Shown here piece by piece: positions 17,562 to 27,583 of a stretch of 38,470 nucleotides of DNA (position 1 is the first letter of the stretch; the number at the start of each line of letters is the position of its first letter). The stretch comes from Microbacterium indicum DSM 19969. Lineage in GTDB: Bacteria; Actinomycetota; Actinomycetes; Actinomycetales; Microbacteriaceae. A model generated the notes under the pieces. The model worked only from the letters and a program-made list of their open reading frames with translations. It ran no database searches and was not told where the DNA came from. The position numbers were made by a program, and so were the translations under genes. The DNA lies in NCBI RefSeq assembly GCF_000422385.1, contig NZ_AULR01000018.1:1-38470 (forward strand). Direction: 5' to 3'.

Positions 17562-19736
17562 TCAGGGGCGCGCGCCTGCGCGGCGGGACCGGGCGCGGAG
17601 CAGGAGCCAGGCCGCGAGGACGAGCCACGCGCCGACGAACGACGCGACGAGGATCGGGAACGGCGGCGGCAGGAAGCGCACCGTCACGGTGTCGCCCGGC
17701 TCCGCCCCCGAGACGTCGACCGTGAGCAGGTATCCGCGCACCGGATCCGCGAGCTCCGCCCCCGACACCGAGTACCCCGGGAAGGGCAGGCGGCTCAGCA
17801 CGACCTCGCCCGAGGGCCCGACCTCGTCGACCGTGAACGTCACGGTCGTGTCGGTGACCTCGACGTCCGACAGCTCGGAGTCGGTGTACGTCACCCCACC
17901 CGCGCTGGGCAGCGGCTCGTCGCGCTCGAAGAACCAGTTCCAGTACCCCTCGCGCGCCAGGTGCCAGCCCTCGGGCGCGACGGGCTCGGTCTCGTAGGTG
18001 GCCTTCGCCGCGACGATCGCCGAGATGCTCATGAGGTCGCTCACGCGCTCCCCCGTGTCGGGATCGATGCTCCAGAGCGTGCCGAGCGCGTCGGCGCACG
18101 TGAGGCCGCGCAGGTCGCTGCAGAGGTCGTTCGCGAACGCGCTGAACGGCAGGACCGTGTAGACGCTCGCGACGGGCGTGTCGGCGAGGTACCAGAGGTT
18201 GCCCATCAGCCGCTCGTTCCAGCTGTCGGGGGTGTTCTGCCCCGTGTAGTAGTTGCCCACGACGATCGCGTCGCCCTCGACCCCGTCGAGCGCGCTCTCG
18301 AGGGTCTCGGTCGACGTCGGCGCGTTCACCGACGGCATGGGCGACTCGGTGAAACGCGCGAGCTGCGTGAGCGAGACGCCCGACGTCACGAGCGTCGAGA
18401 GCAGGACCGCGACGGCGGTCGCCCGGGTCGCCGCGCCCGCGCCCGCCCCGGGGCGCCCGGCGCGCCGCGAGAGGATCACGAAGCCCGCGAGCGCGACGAG
18501 CTGCACCGCCGTGCCGGCGAAGATCGCCTTCCACGACCACATCTCGTTGACCCACGAGAGGTAGCCGCACGCCGCGATGAGGGCGAGCGACGCCCACACG
18601 TTCCCGCGCGTCACCTTCGGGAAGCGCTGCGATGCGGCCACCGCGAGCACGATGATCACGGCGATCGCGAGGTACGGCATCATGCGCAGCGGCCAGCGGA
18701 TCGCCCCGAGCTGCGCGGGCGCGAGCACGACGGCGAGCATCGTCGCCCCGAGCACGAGAACGGGGGTCAGCCGCGCGAGCGAGCGCTTCGCGAGCGGCAG
18801 GAAGAGCGGGATCAGCGGGACCAGCCACGCGATGTAGACGAGCGGCCCGTCGGTCGTGTCGCCCCACCAGGATCGGATCGTCGCGGTCGACCACGGGGAT
18901 CCGGCCGAGAAGAGGTCGGTCAGGTCGGCGTTGAGGAAGTGGTCGTTCTCGATCGGATCCGTCGCCCGCTTCGTCACGGGGGCCGTCGCGATCGCGGGCA
19001 GGTAGATCACGATGGTCCACAGCGCGCCCCAGGCGCTCGCCGCGAGGGTGCGCCACACCTCGCGCCAGCGGCGGCGGACGGCGTGGCGCACGAGGCTCTC
19101 GACCAGCACGATCACGAGGACGACGGCGCCGAAGACGTATCCGAAGGTCACGAGCGCGTGCGACGCCACGAGGTACGGGATCGGCGACTTCCCGTGCTCG
19201 ACGGCGCGCCGCAGCGTCCACCACAGCAGCGGCAGCAGGCAGGAGTCGAAGAGGCCCGTCGACCACGACGCGGCGTCCATGTACACCGTGAGCCCCGCGA
19301 CGGGCGCGAGGACCGCGGCGAGCGCCGCCCACGGCCGCGCCGCGCCGAACTCGCGGGTGATGAGGTACATGCCGAGCGAGAAGACCGCGAGGAACAGGAT
19401 CTTCCACACCGTCACGTGCACGGCGGCGTCGGGGGCGGCGTACGCCGTGAGCCCGATCAGCCAGGTGATGGGGCTGAGGATCCCCCACTGCCCCTCGGCG
19501 AAGTAGTTGCCGCCCTGCCAGGCCGACGGGTCGAGGACGGGGAGGGATCCGTGGGTCAGGTACTCGCCGAGCGCCCACCATTGGCCGAACGAGCCGCGCT
19601 CGGTGTCGTCGGTGAAGTAGAAGCGCGGGTTGACCGCGACGCGCGCCGTCGCGAGCGCGACGGTCAGGAGGACCGAGAGCAGGGGCCAGCGCAGGCGCTG
19701 CCAGAGGGTCGGTGCCGGTGCCGTCGCTGATGCCAC
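17562..19736 (-). CDS. large YfhO-like multi-spanning membrane protein
   Basis: The 724-residue product has an N-terminal membrane segment, a periplasm-facing loop ([16 protein letters not shown]), about ten further hydrophobic segments up to residue ~430, a soluble extracellular domain with beta-rich pattern (about 440-690, with [19 protein letters not shown]) and a last membrane segment ([20 protein letters not shown]) before a basic tail. This is the layout of YfhO and related GT-C-type proteins that add sugars to wall polymers at the outer face using lipid-linked donors. Start GTG 19736 has TAGGCT 6 nt upstream. The activity is inferred from architecture and neighbours only. Confidence 0.7.
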   Translation of the reverse strand: MASATAPAPTLWQRLRWPLLSVLLTVALATARVAVNPRFYFTDDTERGSFGQWWALGEYLTHGSLPVLDPSAWQGGNYFAEGQWGILSPITWLIGLTAYAAPDAAVHVTVWKILFLAVFSLGMYLITREFGAARPWAALAAVLAPVAGLTVYMDAASWSTGLFDSCLLPLLWWTLRRAVEHGKSPIPYLVASHALVTFGYVFGAVVLVIVLVESLVRHAVRRRWREVWRTLAASAWGALWTIVIYLPAIATAPVTKRATDPIENDHFLNADLTDLFSAGSPWSTATIRSWWGDTTDGPLVYIAWLVPLIPLFLPLAKRSLARLTPVLVLGATMLAVVLAPAQLGAIRWPLRMMPYLAIAVIIVLAVAASQRFPKVTRGNVWASLALIAACGYLSWVNEMWSWKAIFAGTAVQLVALAGFVILSRRAGRPGAGAGAATRATAVAVLLSTLVTSGVSLTQLARFTESPMPSVNAPTSTETLESALDGVEGDAIVVGNYYTGQNTPDSWNERLMGNLWYLADTPVASVYTVLPFSAFANDLCSDLRGLTCADALGTLWSIDPDTGERVSDLMSISAIVAAKATYETEPVAPEGWHLAREGYWNWFFERDEPLPSAGGVTYTDSELSDVEVTDTTVTFTVDEVGPSGEVVLSRLPFPGYSVSGAELADPVRGYLLTVDVSGAEPGDTVTVRFLPPPFPILVASFVGAWLVLAAWLLLRARSRRAGARP

Positions 19737-19742
19737 CTGGCG

Positions 19743-19748
19743 AGCCTA
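19743..19748 (-). promoter_or_regulatory. -10 box of a leaderless-type start (YfhO-like gene)
   Basis: Minus-strand TAGGCT, 6 nt before the GTG at 19736. It lies in a divergent gap of only 53 nt shared with rfbA, so the two promoters are nearly back to back. Confidence 0.45.
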
Positions 19749-19776
19749 ACGGCGGGTCCATGCGGGGCCTGTGTGA

Positions 19777-21653
<1,877 letters not shown>

Positions 21654-21654
<1 letters not shown>

Positions 21655-23045
21655 TGTTCGGCAAGCAGCTCGGCGTGACCGAGACGCCGATCCCCGGCCT
21701 CCTGCTCTTCGATCTGCCGGTGCACGGCGACAGCCGCGGCTGGTTCAAGGAGAACTGGCAGCGCGAGAAGATGCTCGCGCTCGGCCTCCGCGACTTCGGA
21801 CCCGTGCAGAACAACATCTCGTTCAACGCGACGGCGGGCACCACGCGCGGGATCCACGCCGAGCCGTGGGACAAGTACATCTCGGTCGCGACCGGCCGGA
21901 TCTTCGGGGCGTGGGTCGACCTGCGCGAGGGCCCCTCGTTCGGCGCCGTGTTCACGGCCGAGATCGATCCCTCCCGGGCGATCTTCGTGCCGCGGGGCGT
22001 CGGCAACGCGTTCCAGGCGCTCGAGGACGGCACGGCGTACACCTACCTCGTCAACGACCACTGGTCCCCCGACGCCGCGTACTCGTTCCTCAACCTCGCC
22101 GACGAGACGGCCGCGATCGCGTGGCCGATCGCCCTCGACGACGCGGAGCTGAGCGACAAGGACCGCGCGCACCCGCGGCTCGGCGATGTGACCCCGGTCC
22201 CGCCGCGGAAGACGCTCGTCGTCGGCGCGAACGGCCAGCTCGGCCGCGCCCTGCGCGCGTCGTTCGGCGACGACCCCACGGTCGAATACGCCGACCGCGC
22301 GTCGCTCGACCTCGCCTCCCCTCTCGCGGACGCCAGGCGGTGGCGCGACTACGGCGTGATCATCAACGCGGCCGCGTACACGGGCGTCGACGCCGCCGAG
22401 GCCGACCGCGCGGCCGCGTGGGCCGCGAACGCCGCGGGCGTCGCGGCGCTCGCGCAGGTCGCGGCGCAGAACGGGATCACCCTCGTGCACGTGTCGAGCG
22501 ACTACGTCTTCGACGGCTCGGCCGACGGCCCGTACGCGGAGGACGACGCGTTCGCGCCCCTCGGCGTCTACGGCCAGACGAAGGCCGCGGGCGACATCGC
22601 CGCGGCGACGGCCCCGCGCCACTACATCGTGCGCACGTCGTGGGTCATCGGCGAGGGCGGCAACTTCGTCCGCACGATGGCGTCTCTCGCCGAGCGCGGC
22701 GTGGATCCGTCGGTCGTCTCCGACCAGGTCGGCCGCCTCACGTTCACCGACGAGATCGCGCGCGGGATCCGGCACCTCCTGGCGTCGCGCGCGCCCTTCG
22801 GCACCTACAACCTCACGGGATCGGGCGAGCCCGCCTCATGGGCCGACGTCGCCCGGCGCGTCTTCACCGCGACGGGTCACGACGCGGGCCGCGTGACGCC
22901 CGTCACGACCGCCGAGTACTTCGCGGGCAAGCACGGAATCGCGCCGCGCCCCGCGAACAGCGTCCTCGCGCTCGACAAGATCGAGGCGACGGGCTTCGCC
23001 CCCGCCGACGCGTGGGAGTCGCTCGCGGCGTACCTCGGCGGCTGA
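21654..23045 (+). CDS. rfbCD: fused dTDP-4-dehydrorhamnose 3,5-epimerase / dTDP-4-dehydrorhamnose reductase
   Basis: One 463-residue protein performs the last two steps to dTDP-L-rhamnose. Residues 1-183 are an RmlC cupin with SFNATAGTTRGIHAEPWDKY (catalytic His68) and the AYTYLVNDHWSP segment with the expected Tyr. After a short Pro-rich linker (PVPPRK), residues 187-463 are RmlD: the nucleotide-binding GANGQLGRAL (191-200), SSDYVFDG and YGQTK (Tyr306, Lys310). A similar fusion is known in actinobacteria. Start ATG 21654 overlaps the rfbB stop by one base. The symbol is a composite of the two E. coli-type names. Confidence 0.92.
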
Positions 23046-23062
23046 ATCCCGACCTCGTCGGC

Positions 23063-23068
23063 GACAAT
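23063..23068 (+). promoter_or_regulatory. -10 box of a leaderless-type start (Rrf2 gene)
   Basis: GACAAT, 6 nt before the ATG at 23075; five of six bases follow xAxAAT-type usage. The regulator therefore has its own start site although it follows rfbCD by only 29 nt. Confidence 0.5.
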
Positions 23069-23074
23069 GGGGGC

Positions 23075-23533
23075 ATGAGGATCTCCGCCCGCGCCGACTA
23101 CGCCGTCCGCGCCATCGCCGAACTCGCGAAGCACGAGGGCGACGGCCCCGAGACGGCCGAGGAGATCGCGCGCCAGCAGGACATCCCCCACCGCTTCCTC
23201 GAGGGGATCCTCACCGACCTGCGCCGCAGCGGCCTCATCGCGAGCACGCGGGGAGCGCGCGGCGGCCACCAGCTCGCCCGGCCGGGCGACGCGATCACGG
23301 TCGCCGACATCATCCGCGCCGTCGAGGGACCGCTCGTGTGGGTGCGCGACGCGCGGCCGAGCGACATCGAGCTCGACGGGGCCGCGGGGCCGCTCGTCCA
23401 CGTGTGGGTCGCGCTGCGCGCCAACGTGCGGGCCGTCCTCGAGTCGGTCACGGCGGCCGACCTCGCGAACGATCAGCTGCCCGCATCGATCACGGCGCTG
23501 ACCGCCGATGACTCCGCCTGGAGTCAGGCGTGA
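23075..23533 (+). CDS. Rrf2-family transcriptional regulator without iron-sulfur ligands
   Basis: The 152-residue product begins MRISARADYAVRAIAELAKH and contains AEEIARQQDIPHRFLEGIL and STRGARGGHQLARPGDAIT, the winged-helix pattern of Rrf2 proteins. There is no cysteine anywhere, so it cannot bind an iron-sulfur cluster as IscR, NsrR or RsrR do. Cluster-free Rrf2 members such as CymR regulate sulfur metabolism through a protein partner or ligand. The next genes are a TauE-type transporter and sulfate-activation genes, so a sulfur regulator is likely. The effector is unknown. Confidence 0.85.
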   Translation: MRISARADYAVRAIAELAKHEGDGPETAEEIARQQDIPHRFLEGILTDLRRSGLIASTRGARGGHQLARPGDAITVADIIRAVEGPLVWVRDARPSDIELDGAAGPLVHVWVALRANVRAVLESVTAADLANDQLPASITALTADDSAWSQA

Positions 23534-23538
23534 GACTT

Positions 23539-23581
23539 TTTCGTTAACCCCTCTATTCCCACGCAGTTAGTCGGGTATCGT
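23539..23581 (+). promoter_or_regulatory. sulfur promoter element, copy A (upstream of first TauE gene)
   Basis: Aligned without gaps to 26617-26659, 25 of the first 39 positions are identical, including TTTC, TTAA, CTATT, AGTT and TCG at the same offsets. The -10 box TATCGT (23576-23581) ends the element 7 nt before the ATG. Inside it, ATTCCCAC and GTCGGGTAT form an imperfect inverted repeat. It is the best candidate for an operator of the Rrf2 protein encoded just upstream. Confidence 0.55.
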
Positions 23582-23588
23582 CTGCGCC

Positions 23589-24491
23589 ATGCAGACCCTC
23601 ATCCTGCTCGCCCTCGTCGGCCTCGGAGCCCAGCTCGTCGACGGCAGCCTCGGAATGGCCTACGGCGTGACCTCGACGACCCTGCTGCTCGCGATCGGCA
23701 CGAACCCCGCGGCGGCGAGCGCGACGGTGCACCTCGCCGAGATCGGCACGACGCTCGCGTCGGGCGCATCGCACTGGCGCTTCGGCAACGTCGACTGGAA
23801 GACCGTCGCCCGCATCGGCATCCCCGGCGCGATCGGATCCTTCGCGGGCGCGACCTTCCTGTCGTGGCTGTCGACCGAGCTCGCCCAGCCGGTCATGTCG
23901 CTGATCCTCCTCGCGCTCGGCCTCTACGTCCTGCTGCGGTTCACGATCCAGGGCCTGCCGGCGCGCAGCGACAAGCCGCTGCGCAAGCGCTTCCTCGTGC
24001 CGCTCGGCCTCGTCGGCGGATTCATGGATGCGACGGGCGGCGGCGGCTGGGGCCCCGTCGGGACCCCCGCGATCCTCGCGAGCGGCCGCATGGAGCCGCG
24101 CAAGGTCATCGGCACGATCGACACGAGCGAGTTCTTCGTCGCGATCGCGGCGAGCCTCGGCTTCTTCGTGGGGCTGTCGGGCGAGGGCGTCACGTGGAGC
24201 TGGGCCGTCGCGCTCCTGATCGGCGGCCTCATCGCCGCGCCGATCGCCGCATGGATCGTGCGCTTCGTCCCGCCGCGGGTCCTCGGATCCCTCGTCGGCG
24301 GCGTCATCGTGCTGACGAACGCGCGCACGCTCATGCGCAGCGACTGGCTCGCGACCCCGCAGCCCGTCATGTGGGTCGTCTACGGCGTGATCGTCGCCGT
24401 GTGGGTCGCCGCCGTCGCCTGGAGCACCCGCGGGCACCTCAGGACCCGCGCCGCCGAGCGCGCCCCCGAGCCGGCCGCGGCCGCGCGCTGA
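23589..24491 (+). CDS. TauE/SafE-family sulfite/organosulfonate transporter, paralogue 1
   Basis: The 300-residue product has about eight membrane segments in two repeats. The first repeat carries ALVGLGAQLVDGSLGMAYG with the Gly-rich turn, the second LGLVGGFMDATGGGGWGPVG, both marks of the TauE/SafE (DUF81) family. Members export sulfite or move sulfonates. Position between a cluster-free Rrf2 regulator and sulfate-activation genes supports a sulfur substrate. ATG 23589 is 7 nt after a TATCGT -10 box with no Shine-Dalgarno, a leaderless-type start. It converges with cysC, 7 nt apart. Confidence 0.85.
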   Translation: MQTLILLALVGLGAQLVDGSLGMAYGVTSTTLLLAIGTNPAAASATVHLAEIGTTLASGASHWRFGNVDWKTVARIGIPGAIGSFAGATFLSWLSTELAQPVMSLILLALGLYVLLRFTIQGLPARSDKPLRKRFLVPLGLVGGFMDATGGGGWGPVGTPAILASGRMEPRKVIGTIDTSEFFVAIAASLGFFVGLSGEGVTWSWAVALLIGGLIAAPIAAWIVRFVPPRVLGSLVGGVIVLTNARTLMRSDWLATPQPVMWVVYGVIVAVWVAAVAWSTRGHLRTRAAERAPEPAAAAR

Positions 24492-24498
24492 TCGCGCC

Positions 24499-25605
24499 TC
24501 AGGCGCGCAGGACCGCGAGGATCCGCTCGACCGCGTCGGCGGGCTCGACGACCGACGCGTCGATCGTCAGATCGGCGTGCGCCGGGATCTGGTACGGGTC
24601 GCTCACACCCGTGAACTCGCCGATCTCGCCCGCCATCGCCTTCGCGTAGAGGCCCTTGCGGTCGCGCTCGGCGCACACCGGGAGCGGCGTCGCGACGTGG
24701 ACGAGGACGAAGCGCCCGACCTGCTCGACGCGCTCGCGCATCTCCTCGCGCATCGCCTCGTAGGGTGCGATCGGCGCGCACACCGCGATCCCGCCGTGCT
24801 TCGCGACGAGGGCCGCGACCCAGCCGATGCGTCGGATGTTGAGCATGCGGTCGTCGCGCGTGAAGCCGAGGCCCGCCGAGAGGATCTGCCGCACCTCGTC
24901 GCCGTCGAGCAGCGTCGTCGTGCGCGGGTCGACCGCGGCGAGTCGCTCGACGAGAAGCTTCGAGATCGTCGACTTCCCGGATCCCGAGAGCCCCGTCAGG
25001 AGGACGACGACGCCCTCGGATCCGTCGGCGGGAGCCTCGACGACCTCGATCTCGTCGGCCACGAGCTCGCGCGCGGCGGCGAGCGTGCGGTCGCCGGCGC
25101 CCGGCAGCACGATCGCGCGGCGCCCCGCGGCCTCGACGGCCGCGACCGACGCGGCGAGCGCTCGGCCGTCGCCGCGGTCGACCACGATGACGGGATCGTC
25201 CGTGTCGGGGAGCGATGCCGGGGCGCCGCCCTCGATGAGCACGGCGCGGGGCACCCGGGCGAACCCGGCTCCGACGCGCAGGTCGGCGCGGTCGCGGTGG
25301 CCCAGCGCGCGGCGGGCGGAGACGGATCCGGACACGACCACGCGCGCGGGGAGGTCCGGGGCCTCCCCCGTGCCGATCTGCTCGACGGGCGCGGGCCCGC
25401 CGCCGCTCACCGACACCGCGTCGACGCGCAACGACGCGACGTCCGTCCCTTCCTCGTCGAAGAGGACGAGCTCGTCGCCCACAGCGATCGCGGGGTCGTC
25501 GAAGGCCAGCTCGGCCGTCGACCCCCAGGCGCCCGCGAGGGCGAGCTCGACGATGCGCAGCTGGGGAGAAGTCAGGGTGAGGGAGCGCTCAGTCACGTGC
25601 TCCAT
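24499..25605 (-). CDS. cysC: adenylylsulfate kinase with long N-terminal extension
   Basis: Phosphorylates APS to PAPS. The kinase domain fills residues ~198-368: Walker A GLSGSGKST (205-213), DGDEVRQIL (234-242), FTRDDRMLNIRRIG (248-261) and the RDRKGLYAKAMAGEIGEFTG block. The first ~195 residues are extra. Residues 8-65 (SPQLRIVELALAGAW, VGDELVLFDEEGTDVASLRV) resemble the N-terminal PUA-like domain of ATP sulfurylase; residues ~90-190 are of unknown fold and lack an obvious sulfurylase active site. ATG 25605 overlaps the upstream TauE gene by 17 nt; GTG 25596 is an alternative start. Confidence 0.88.
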   Translation of the reverse strand: MEHVTERSLTLTSPQLRIVELALAGAWGSTAELAFDDPAIAVGDELVLFDEEGTDVASLRVDAVSVSGGGPAPVEQIGTGEAPDLPARVVVSGSVSARRALGHRDRADLRVGAGFARVPRAVLIEGGAPASLPDTDDPVIVVDRGDGRALAASVAAVEAAGRRAIVLPGAGDRTLAAARELVADEIEVVEAPADGSEGVVVLLTGLSGSGKSTISKLLVERLAAVDPRTTTLLDGDEVRQILSAGLGFTRDDRMLNIRRIGWVAALVAKHGGIAVCAPIAPYEAMREEMRERVEQVGRFVLVHVATPLPVCAERDRKGLYAKAMAGEIGEFTGVSDPYQIPAHADLTIDASVVEPADAVERILAVLRA

Positions 25606-26566
25606 CTTGCACGCTGTCGCGCTTCTGCCGCTCGAGCGCGAAGGTGGCCTCGAGGCCGTGTGCGCGGCGCAGCCACATCCATCCGACGGTCGCGGCCACG
25701 AGCGCGAGAGACACCGCGGCGATCGTCCAGCTGATCGAGACCCCGAGCATGCGCAGCGAGGAGGCGAGGAGCACGACCGCGAGGGCGCGGCGGACGATCC
25801 CGCTCGGCGCGACCGACGAGAGCCGAGCGCCCAGGACGGCCCCCGGCACGCTGCCGACGATGAGCGGGACGACGACCGCCCAGTCGACGTCGCCGAAGAG
25901 GAGGTGCCCCAACGCGGCCGCGATCACGAGGGGGACCGCCTGGACGAGGTCGGTGCCGACGAGCCGGTTCATCGACAGGAGTGGGTACAGGAGCATGAGC
26001 GCGATGATGATGAGCGACCCGCTGCCGACGGACGTGAGGCCGACCATCAGGCCGCCGATGATCCCGACGATGAGCGTCGGGATCGGCCGGACCTTCGTGA
26101 CGGCGGCGTCATCGCGCCTCGTCGTCGTGCCGTCCCTGCGCTCGCGGGCGCGGTTCCGCATGCCGATGAACGCGCGCACGCCGATGAGGATCGCCGCGAG
26201 CAGCAGGACCCACCCGAGGGCCGCCTTGACGAACGTCTGCACGCCGGTGAGCTCTCCGACGGCGGAGATGACGAGCGATCCGCAGAAGGCGGCGGGGACG
26301 GACCCGACCGCGAGCCAGATCACGATCGGCCAGTTGACCGTTCCGTGCCGGGCGTGGACGACCGACCCCGCGGGCTTCATGACCGCCGAGGTGATGAGGT
26401 CGCTCGACACCGCGGTGAGCGGGCTGACGCCGAACCCCAGCACGAGCACGGGCGTCATGAGGGCGCCCCCGCCCATGCCCGTCAGCCCGACGACCACCCC
26501 GACGCCGATCGCGGCGATCGCCATCGGCCAGTTGAAGTCGATGAGGTACTGCAGCGCCGCATCCAT
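25589..26566 (-). CDS. TauE/SafE-family sulfite/organosulfonate transporter, paralogue 2
   Basis: The 325-residue product has about eight membrane segments. Each half carries the family's Gly-rich motif: GVVVGLTGMGGGALMTPVLV in the first, GLMVGLTSVGSGSLIIIAL in the second. It is distinct from the first paralogue and closer in pattern to cysteine-cluster TauE proteins. ATG 26566 is chosen because TAGAGT lies 8 nt upstream; an in-frame start at 26605 would place the promoter element inside the gene. It overlaps cysC and is divergent from cysQ-cysD-cysN. Confidence 0.85.
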   Translation of the reverse strand: MDAALQYLIDFNWPMAIAAIGVGVVVGLTGMGGGALMTPVLVLGFGVSPLTAVSSDLITSAVMKPAGSVVHARHGTVNWPIVIWLAVGSVPAAFCGSLVISAVGELTGVQTFVKAALGWVLLLAAILIGVRAFIGMRNRARERRDGTTTRRDDAAVTKVRPIPTLIVGIIGGLMVGLTSVGSGSLIIIALMLLYPLLSMNRLVGTDLVQAVPLVIAAALGHLLFGDVDWAVVVPLIVGSVPGAVLGARLSSVAPSGIVRRALAVVLLASSLRMLGVSISWTIAAVSLALVAATVGWMWLRRAHGLEATFALERQKRDSVQDGARD

Positions 26567-26600
26567 GGCGCGAAACTCTATCAATGAAGCCGGAATAGAT
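26567..26600 (-). promoter_or_regulatory. sulfur promoter element, weaker copy C (upstream of second TauE gene)
   Basis: On the minus strand CTATTCC (26598-26592) and the bases after it match copy A at 17 of 30 aligned positions. The -10 box TAGAGT (26580-26575) is 8 nt before the ATG and five bases closer to CTATT than in copy A. Upstream similarity (TTTC, TTAA part) is not kept. Confidence 0.4.
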
Positions 26601-26616
26601 GACAAAATCGGTCGAC

Positions 26617-26659
26617 TTTCATTAATCCTACTATTTCACTCGAGTTCATCGACTAAAAG
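26617..26659 (+). promoter_or_regulatory. sulfur promoter element, copy B (upstream of cysQ-cysD-cysN)
   Basis: Gap-free partner of copy A at 23539-23581. TAAAAG (26654-26659) occupies the same offset as the -10 box of copy A. Transcription from here would leave a leader of about 120 nt before cysQ. The stretch is much AT-richer than its surroundings. Confidence 0.55.
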
Positions 26660-26719
26660 ACCATTCATCTCGCGCTGACATGTCCCGCCGCATAAGCGGG
26701 AGACGTCGATCGCCTAAGG

Positions 26720-26725
26720 TAGGGT
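26720..26725 (+). promoter_or_regulatory. possible second -10 box in front of a leader peptide
   Basis: TAGGGT, 7 nt before ATG 26733, has the same geometry as the leaderless starts in this window. It would drive the short upstream frame that overlaps the cysQ start. Confidence 0.3.
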
Positions 26726-26732
26726 CACTTCG

Positions 26733-26792
26733 ATGCCGCTTGCGGCGTCTTCCCAGTTTTCCGCTGACAGAAGGCCAGCCCTCCGTGACTGA
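26733..26792 (+). CDS. possible 19-residue upstream ORF overlapping the cysQ start
   Basis: ATG 26733 opens a frame reading MPLAASSQFSADRRPALRD and stopping with TGA at 26790-26792, a few bases past the GTG of cysQ (26785), in another frame. A -10-like TAGGGT lies 7 nt before it. The start region also lies in a hairpin (26732-26738 with 26743-26749). Overlapping leader peptides can couple or attenuate sulfur operons in actinobacteria, but those described carry cysteine codons and this one has none. Treat as a hypothesis. Confidence 0.25.
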   Translation: MPLAASSQFSADRRPALRD

Positions 26793-27573
26793 TTTGGTTC
26801 CCGCCGTCGGGCCCCACGACCTCCCCGACGCCGAGATCGCCCGCACGCTCGCGACCGAGGCCGCTCGCCGCCTCGTCGAGGTGCGGAACGACAACCCCGA
26901 CGTCGAGGGCAAAGCACTGAAGGACCTCGGCGATCAGAGCGCGCAGGCGCTTCTCGCGGCCCGTCTCGCCGAGCTCGCCCCGGGCGACGCCGTGCTGAGC
27001 GAGGAGGCGGCCGACAGCGCCGCGCGGCTCGGTGCGGACCGCGTCTGGATCATCGACCCCCTCGACGGCACGCGGGAGTTCAGCGAGCACCGAGACGACT
27101 GGGCCGTGCACATCGCGCTCGTCGTCGACGGGTCCCTCGCGCTCGGCGCCGTCGCCCTCGGCGGCCCCGACGTCGTCCTCGTCTCGAGCGAGGTCGACGG
27201 GCACGCGGCGCCTTCGGGCGACAGGATCCGCATCGCCGTCAGCCGCAGTCGCGCGCCGCAGCTCGTGCAGCAGGTGGCCGAGTCGCTCGGCGCCGAGCTC
27301 GTCCCCATGGGGTCCGCCGGCGTGAAGATCTGCTCCGTCGTGCGCGGCGAGGCCGACGCCTACGTGCACGGTGGGGGCCAGTACGAGTGGGACAGCGCCG
27401 CCCCCGTCGCGGTCGCCCGCACGGCAGGCCTGTACACCTCGCGCCTCGACGGCAGCGAGCTGATCTACAACCAGCCCAACCCCTACCTCCCCGACCTCGT
27501 GGTGTGCCGCCCCGAGATCTCGGGCGACGTGATGAACGCTGTGGGCGCGGCACTCGCGTCACAGCCGGAGTGA
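26785..27573 (+). CDS. cysQ: 3'(2'),5'-bisphosphate nucleotidase / inositol-monophosphatase-fold CysQ
   Basis: Removes phosphate from PAP (and possibly PAPS) released when PAPS is used. The 262-residue product has the metal-dependent phosphatase motifs LSEE (71-74), WIIDPLDGTREF (88-99) and EWDSAAP (201-207), plus GSAGVKICSVVRGEADAYVH, the CysQ-type pattern. Start GTG 26785 fits the family's N-terminus; GAAGG lies about 10 nt upstream. The frame stays open upstream to ATG 26680, but the extra 35 residues are basic and unlike CysQ. It precedes cysD by 10 nt in the same operon. Confidence 0.88.
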   Translation: MTDLVPAVGPHDLPDAEIARTLATEAARRLVEVRNDNPDVEGKALKDLGDQSAQALLAARLAELAPGDAVLSEEAADSAARLGADRVWIIDPLDGTREFSEHRDDWAVHIALVVDGSLALGAVALGGPDVVLVSSEVDGHAAPSGDRIRIAVSRSRAPQLVQQVAESLGAELVPMGSAGVKICSVVRGEADAYVHGGGQYEWDSAAPVAVARTAGLYTSRLDGSELIYNQPNPYLPDLVVCRPEISGDVMNAVGAALASQPE

Positions 27574-27583
27574 AAGGAGCCCG

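Noticed and set aside
17961..19730. 589-residue plus-strand open frame
   Set aside because: Arg/Asp/His-rich translation antisense to the YfhO-like gene, without family motifs; a shadow produced by high GC at third codon positions.
26680..26784. 35-residue N-terminal extension of CysQ
   Set aside because: The frame is open but the extra residues are basic, unlike CysQ N-termini, and the stretch holds hairpins and promoter-like boxes.
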